Below, in pieces: positions 61,001 to 64,000 of a stretch of 64,000 nucleotides of DNA. The translations under genes and the position numbers were made by a program. How positions within the stretch are numbered: position 1 is the stretch's first letter; every line of letters starts with the position of its first letter. Source of the stretch: Azophilus sp963663395 (GTDB lineage: Bacteria; Pseudomonadota; Gammaproteobacteria; Pseudomonadales; Azotimanducaceae); NCBI GenBank assembly GCA_963663395.1, contig OY760226.1, forward strand, positions 2,356,001 to 2,420,000. Reading direction: 5' to 3'. Below the pieces are notes generated by a model that had not been told where the DNA came from, searched no databases, and saw only the letters and a list, made by a program, of their open reading frames with translations.

Positions 61001-64000
61001 ACCTGGACGCTGACCGTCACGCCGACGGGCGACGAGGCGATCGGCCTCGCGCTCGCGGCCACGACCGACTGCGGGGCGGCGGGCGCCATCTGTACCGAAG
61101 ACGGACGCGGGCTGTCGGAGCAGGTCGCGGCGACGGTCGCGCGCGGCCCGGATCCGACGATCACCGCGACGTTCGGGGACCTGCCCGAGGTCCACGGGGG
61201 GAGGAGCTTTGACATCCTGCTCACGTTCAGCGAGGACTTCGGAGCGACACCGCGATTGCTTGAATACCCCCGCATGGAGACCTGGGGTGGGTGGCTGAAG
61301 AAAGTTGAACGGGTGACCGACGGAGACAACACGCAATGGAGGCTGACGCTCAAACCCAAGCAAGGGCAAGACGTCAGGCTCATGCTCGTCGGTACCGAAG
61401 ATTGCTCGGAAGAAAATGCGCTCTGCAACGCCGATGGCGTAGCAGTGTCGGAGACGATCGAGGTCACCATCCCCGAGACGGCGGTGGCCGGGACGGCGGC
61501 GCCGGGGACCGTGGGCGAGACGCTGTGGTCGTCGACGCTGACCGTCGGGCAGCTCGACCCCTTCGGATTCATCGGGTCGGACTATGGCGGCTCGCTGAGT
61601 TTGGGCGGGTGGTCGGAGGACGGGACGGACCACACGGTGGGAAGCGTGAACATCGCGCTGTTCAGCAAGACGTCGGAGCGCGAGAACGAGCTGTGGGTCG
61701 AGTTCTCCCCGGCGCCCGCGGACCTCGAGACCCTGACCCTGCATGTGGACGGCGCCGTGCACGCGCTGTCGGACGCGGCGGTGAGCGGCAACCGGTTCGC
61801 GTGGCCTGTAGGCGCGCTGAGCTGGACGGAGGAGCAGCAGGTGCTCCTGCGGCTGGTACGTACGGCGGAGGCGCCGTTGGTGAGTGGCGTGGAACTGGTG
61901 GCGGACGCCTCGGGGGACCGCGCGTGGACGTCGGGCGAGACGCTCGAGGTGCGCCTGACCTTCAGTGAGGCGGTGACGGTGTCGGGCGGCACGCCCAGCG
62001 TGGGGGTGACGATCGCCGGGGAGGCTTCGACGCTGGACTACGCGTCGGGTTCGGGCACGGCGGTACTGGTGTTCTCGCGGGCGGTGACGGAAGCGGACGG
62101 AAGCCTTTCGGAGATCGCGGTCACCGCCGACAGCTTGGCGTTGGGCGAGGCGACGGTGGTTTCGGAGGCCTCGGGGTTGGCGGCGGCGCTCGGCTATTCC
62201 GGGACCGAAGCGACGGCGTCGCCGGCGGAGGCGCCGACGGTGAGCGGCGTGGAACTGGTGGCGGACGCCTCGGGGGACCGCGCGTGGACTGAGGGCGAGA
62301 CCGTCGAGGTGCGCCTGACCTTCAGCGAGGCGGTGACGGTGTCGGGCGGCACGCCCAGGGTGGGGGTGACGATCGCCGGCGAGGCCTGGACGCTGGACTA
62401 CGCGTCGGGTTCGGGCACGGCGGTCCTGGTGTTCTCGCGGGCGGTGACGGAAGCGGACGGAAGCCTTTCGGAGATCGCGGTCACCGCCGACAGCCTGGCG
62501 TTGGGCGATGCGACGGTGGTGTCGGAGGGCTCGGGGTTGGCGGCGGCGCTCGGCCATTCCGGAACCGAAGCGACGGCGGCGCCGGAGCAATCGCAGCAGC
62601 AGGATCTGCCTGCGCTGACGGCCGAGTTCACGGGCGCACCCGAAGACCACGACGGGACGACGGCGTTCACGCTGAGGCTTCGCTTCAGCGAGGAGTTCCC
62701 GCTGGACTGGGCGACGCCGGCAGCTACCGGGATCGTGGTGACGGGCGGGACGCTGGACACGGTGGAGCGCGTGACGACGGGCGAGGACCGGGAGTGGACG
62801 CTGACGGTGACGCCCGAAGGGAACGAAGACGTGACGGTGACGCTTCCGGCGACGGCGGACTGCGAAGACGACAAGGCGATCTGCACCGCCGACGAGCGGC
62901 CGCTCAGCAACGCGCCGCCGGCAACCACGGTGCGGGGCCCGGCCGGGGTCTCGATCGCGGACGCGAGCGCGGTGGAGGGGCCGGGCGCGACGCTCGACTT
63001 CGCGGTGACCATGAGCCGCGCGCAGGGCGAAGACGTGACGATGCGCTACGGGACACGGAGCAAGACCGCGAGCGCCGGGGAGGACTACACCGGGACGAAG
63101 AGCACGTTCACCATCGCGGCGGGCGAGACCCGGGCGACGATCGTGGTTCCGGTACTCGAGGACGCGCTCGACGAGGGCGAGGAGTACATGGAGGTCTGGA
63201 TCTCGCGGCCGTCGGGCGGCAACGTGTGGATCGCGGACAACACGGCAAGGGGCACCATCATCAACACCGAGCCCCCGGCCGAGGTCTCGATCGCGGACGC
63301 GAGCGCGGTGGAGGGGCCGGGCGCGACGCTCGACTTCGCGGTCACCATGAGCCGCGCGCAGGGCGAAGACGTGACGATGCACTACGGGACGCGGAGCAAG
63401 ACGGCGACCGCCGGGGAGGACTACACCGGGACGAGGAGCACGTTCACCATCGCGGCGGGCACGACCGGGGCGACGATCGTGGTCCCGGTCCTCGACGACG
63501 CGGTCGACGAGGGCGAGGAGTACATGGAGGTCTGGATCTCGCGGCCGTCGGGCGGCAACGTGCGGATTGAGGACAACACGGCAAGGGGCACGATCACCAA
63601 CGCCGACCCGCTGCCGAAGGCGTGGCTGGCGCGGTTCGGTCGGGCGGCAGCGGACCAGGCCATGCAGGCGGTGGCCGGGCGGCTGACCGACCCGGCGCCG
63701 GCGGGCGAGATGCGGCTCGGCGGGCTGGAGCGGTATCGGCCCCTCGGCGCGGCCGAAGCGGCCGCCGCGGCGGAGCGATACCGGGAGTTCGGCGCATTCG
63801 GCCACGGGGCGGGCGCGTTCGGCAACCCATCCGGCGGATCCGGCCTCGCCGTCTCCGGCAACGGCCAAGGCGGCGCTGGTCCGGGGTTCGGCGGAGCGGG
63901 ATTCGGCGGCCCGAGGGCGACCTTCGGCGGTCCGGAACTGGCGTTCGGCGCCGCGGGCGGGGTCCCGGGCATGGCCGGCGGCGCGCAGCTCGGGAAGCCG
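58088..64000 (+). CDS. Giant exported protein with cadherin, SRCR and Calx-beta domains (partial, runs off window)
   Basis: The frame is open from 57986 to the window end, at least 1971 codons. The chosen start is TTG 58088, with AAGGAG 9 bases upstream. A signal peptide follows a 45-residue leader: WVGLLVAFLAAAVALPTQAQ. Domains in order: Calx-beta-like (about 70-300), a cadherin domain (307-406; ATDPEGDTLTYSLEGTDAAS and ALDYEAKNAYTVTVRADDG), Calx-beta-like sandwiches, and an SRCR domain (624-760) with WGTVCDD, IHLDDLVC and LHNCTHEEDLWVEC and six Cys. Then come more Calx-beta and fibronectin-like repeats, including a tandem pair of 120 aa and another of 112 aa. WLARFGRAAADQAMQAV (near 1846) is the signature that in many gammaproteobacterial proteins precedes a C-terminal autotransporter-like barrel, which would lie beyond the window. 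It ends in Gly-rich sequence. Confidence 0.8.
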   Translation, partial: MRNPIDDATNPESILAPSRAGQAITWPDGPRQRPSAEGAPGARWVGLLVAFLAAAVALPTQAQNLPAVSIAPQNDQYRVLMTDDRIHIVTSSTLVPTNNLTVPIRVQQDHAWFDDSLEFEFNHGFVDGAWSSLELPFVDDAPVRNGDVTITVLSGDGYELGAQSEVTVEIVAANPLITIRAAEAVYEFTEDSGGGMVPIRAETIAGAPKPQERMLIDWGVGGINFSLGFNPSDFTQSGTRWVAEKEVGITIIDDNIPEGTDRFSLQLSRRTTTNRLIKLANADGSLCEDNAAGVNCGAEIRILDDDNRAPAFDEDSPARSIAENTDAGENVGAPVTATDPEGDTLTYSLEGTDAASFDIDAATGRILTRAALDYEAKNAYTVTVRADDGKDKSATVDVSIAVIDVDPEGPVPGDIVADVTSLVLTFSEALDGGSVPGGNAFTVLVGGSPVTVTDVQVSNREVTLTLASSVVGATAVTVAYTPPATNRLRGVLLNEEVRPFGARTADVIRREVELSGERLTVNEGASATYTVVLTSQPSGRVTVTPRVVESGSDVSVSGAVTFTVLNWGSPQTVTVSAAEDADRQTDTATIAHRVSGAEYAGVTAPSLSVTVRDDEGLPTVHGEVQLVEVRRGYGGGTMGRLEVGFVDSQSSEWGTVCDDRQSEPGNLAPALACRMMGYSGGHAVVAPADARRILTRPPHPGGLVPPLAERNPDEEPIHLDDLVCLVDEEGMAPSSLLNCRYAGPRLHNCTHEEDLWVECTGTQGAATPLPALPVLSAEGAGSSETHFPELRFTVSLVPASTETVTVDYATADTSAEAIEAISKAANGDFSAATADDGDSNTGLGDYTPVSGTLTFLAGETEKTVVVAVIDDFVEDSGEIVTFRLSNPVGAQFGNPESHGVIYNREDDPPPPLTAEFTGAPEEGHDGTYPFTVTLAFSEAPTLEWQAPDDTGIEVTGGTLDAIARVSEGGDRTWTLTVTPTGDEAIGLALAATTDCGAAGAICTEDGRGLSEQVAATVARGPDPTITATFGDLPEVHGGRSFDILLTFSEDFGATPRLLEYPRMETWGGWLKKVERVTDGDNTQWRLTLKPKQGQDVRLMLVGTEDCSEENALCNADGVAVSETIEVTIPETAVAGTAAPGTVGETLWSSTLTVGQLDPFGFIGSDYGGSLSLGGWSEDGTDHTVGSVNIALFSKTSERENELWVEFSPAPADLETLTLHVDGAVHALSDAAVSGNRFAWPVGALSWTEEQQVLLRLVRTAEAPLVSGVELVADASGDRAWTSGETLEVRLTFSEAVTVSGGTPSVGVTIAGEASTLDYASGSGTAVLVFSRAVTEADGSLSEIAVTADSLALGEATVVSEASGLAAALGYSGTEATASPAEAPTVSGVELVADASGDRAWTEGETVEVRLTFSEAVTVSGGTPRVGVTIAGEAWTLDYASGSGTAVLVFSRAVTEADGSLSEIAVTADSLALGDATVVSEGSGLAAALGHSGTEATAAPEQSQQQDLPALTAEFTGAPEDHDGTTAFTLRLRFSEEFPLDWATPAATGIVVTGGTLDTVERVTTGEDREWTLTVTPEGNEDVTVTLPATADCEDDKAICTADERPLSNAPPATTVRGPAGVSIADASAVEGPGATLDFAVTMSRAQGEDVTMRYGTRSKTASAGEDYTGTKSTFTIAAGETRATIVVPVLEDALDEGEEYMEVWISRPSGGNVWIADNTARGTIINTEPPAEVSIADASAVEGPGATLDFAVTMSRAQGEDVTMHYGTRSKTATAGEDYTGTRSTFTIAAGTTGATIVVPVLDDAVDEGEEYMEVWISRPSGGNVRIEDNTARGTITNADPLPKAWLARFGRAAADQAMQAVAGRLTDPAPAGEMRLGGLERYRPLGAAEAAAAAERYREFGAFGHGAGAFGNPSGGSGLAVSGNGQGGAGPGFGGAGFGGPRATFGGPELAFGAAGGVPGMAGGAQLGKP
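61861..62580 (+). repeat. Tandem 360-bp repeat within giant surface gene
   Basis: Two units of 360 bases (61861-62220 and 62221-62580), each encoding VSGVELVADASGDRAWT, then VRLTFSEAVTVSGGTP and LDYASGSGTAVLVFSRAVTE. They are nearly identical, with few substitutions. Confidence 0.8.
62942..63607 (+). repeat. Tandem 336-bp Calx-beta repeat within giant surface gene
   Basis: Two Calx-beta units start at 62942 and 63278 (period 336 bases, 112 aa). Each reads VSIADASAVEGPGATLDFAV, AGEDYTGT and DEGEEYMEVWISRPSGGNV. DNA identity is high, with scattered differences. Confidence 0.8.

Noticed and set aside
58292..63868. 1858-codon minus-strand open frame
   Set aside because: It is antisense to the cadherin/SRCR/Calx-beta gene, which shows clear domains and a signal peptide. 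The antisense product is Arg-rich with no recognisable fold.
1..64000. CRISPR array
   Set aside because: No short regularly spaced direct repeats with unique spacers were seen; all repeats found are coding modules or single inverted repeats.

Overview
The window looks like a piece of a high-GC gammaproteobacterial chromosome, probably marine or host-associated. This rests on GC-rich codon use, a CCA-encoding tRNA-Arg, very large Calx-beta, cadherin-like and LRR surface proteins, and a giant protein whose C-terminal WLARFGR signature is typical of gammaproteobacterial autotransporter-like proteins. The taxon is an inference; there is no rRNA or housekeeping marker here.

Layout. 1-5.9 kb is ordinary chromosome: a partial VOC/HPPD-like dioxygenase divergent from an Lrp/AsnC regulator, a small membrane protein, a sucrase/ferredoxin-like protein, two PIN toxin-antitoxin pairs, an AAA ATPase and a PlsC-type acyltransferase. 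tRNA-Arg(TCG) lies at 5974-6050. After it come perfect inverted repeats and a truncated parB-like gene, which look like the remains of an integrated element.

7.2-39.7 kb is a giant-protein island. A MalT-like LuxR regulator (LuxR1) is divergent from an overlapping gene run: a secreted PEP/pyruvate-binding-domain protein (A), a 3115-aa lamin-tail/Calx-beta/propeller/LRR protein (B) and a 3658-aa protein (C) that joins LVIVD and YVTN-like propellers, PKD and a diheme cytochrome c domain to the same C-terminal half as B. A fourth giant (D, subtilase-like) follows. B and C share a nearly identical 3.6-kb block, and a relic start codon after C marks a duplication breakpoint.

39.8-52.4 kb is accessory DNA: a frameshifted zinc-ribbon transposase with a strong promoter/operator, a lower-GC four-gene operon (YfbU-like, membrane protein, Pro-rich peptide, GIY-YIG), and a run of unknown genes that includes a HEPN protein, a zinc-ribbon/HEPN-like protein and broken paralogues. 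An SRPBCC protein follows. The two clusters are candidate defence or toxin systems.

52.4-64 kb is a second surface-protein island: tyrosine recombinase, LuxR2, tyrosine recombinase (all minus strand), divergent from a giant exported protein that runs off the window and carries cadherin, SRCR and Calx-beta domains. In both islands a large MalT-like regulator sits next to giant exported proteins. In the second, two recombinases are interleaved, which suggests a switchable surface-display system (inference).
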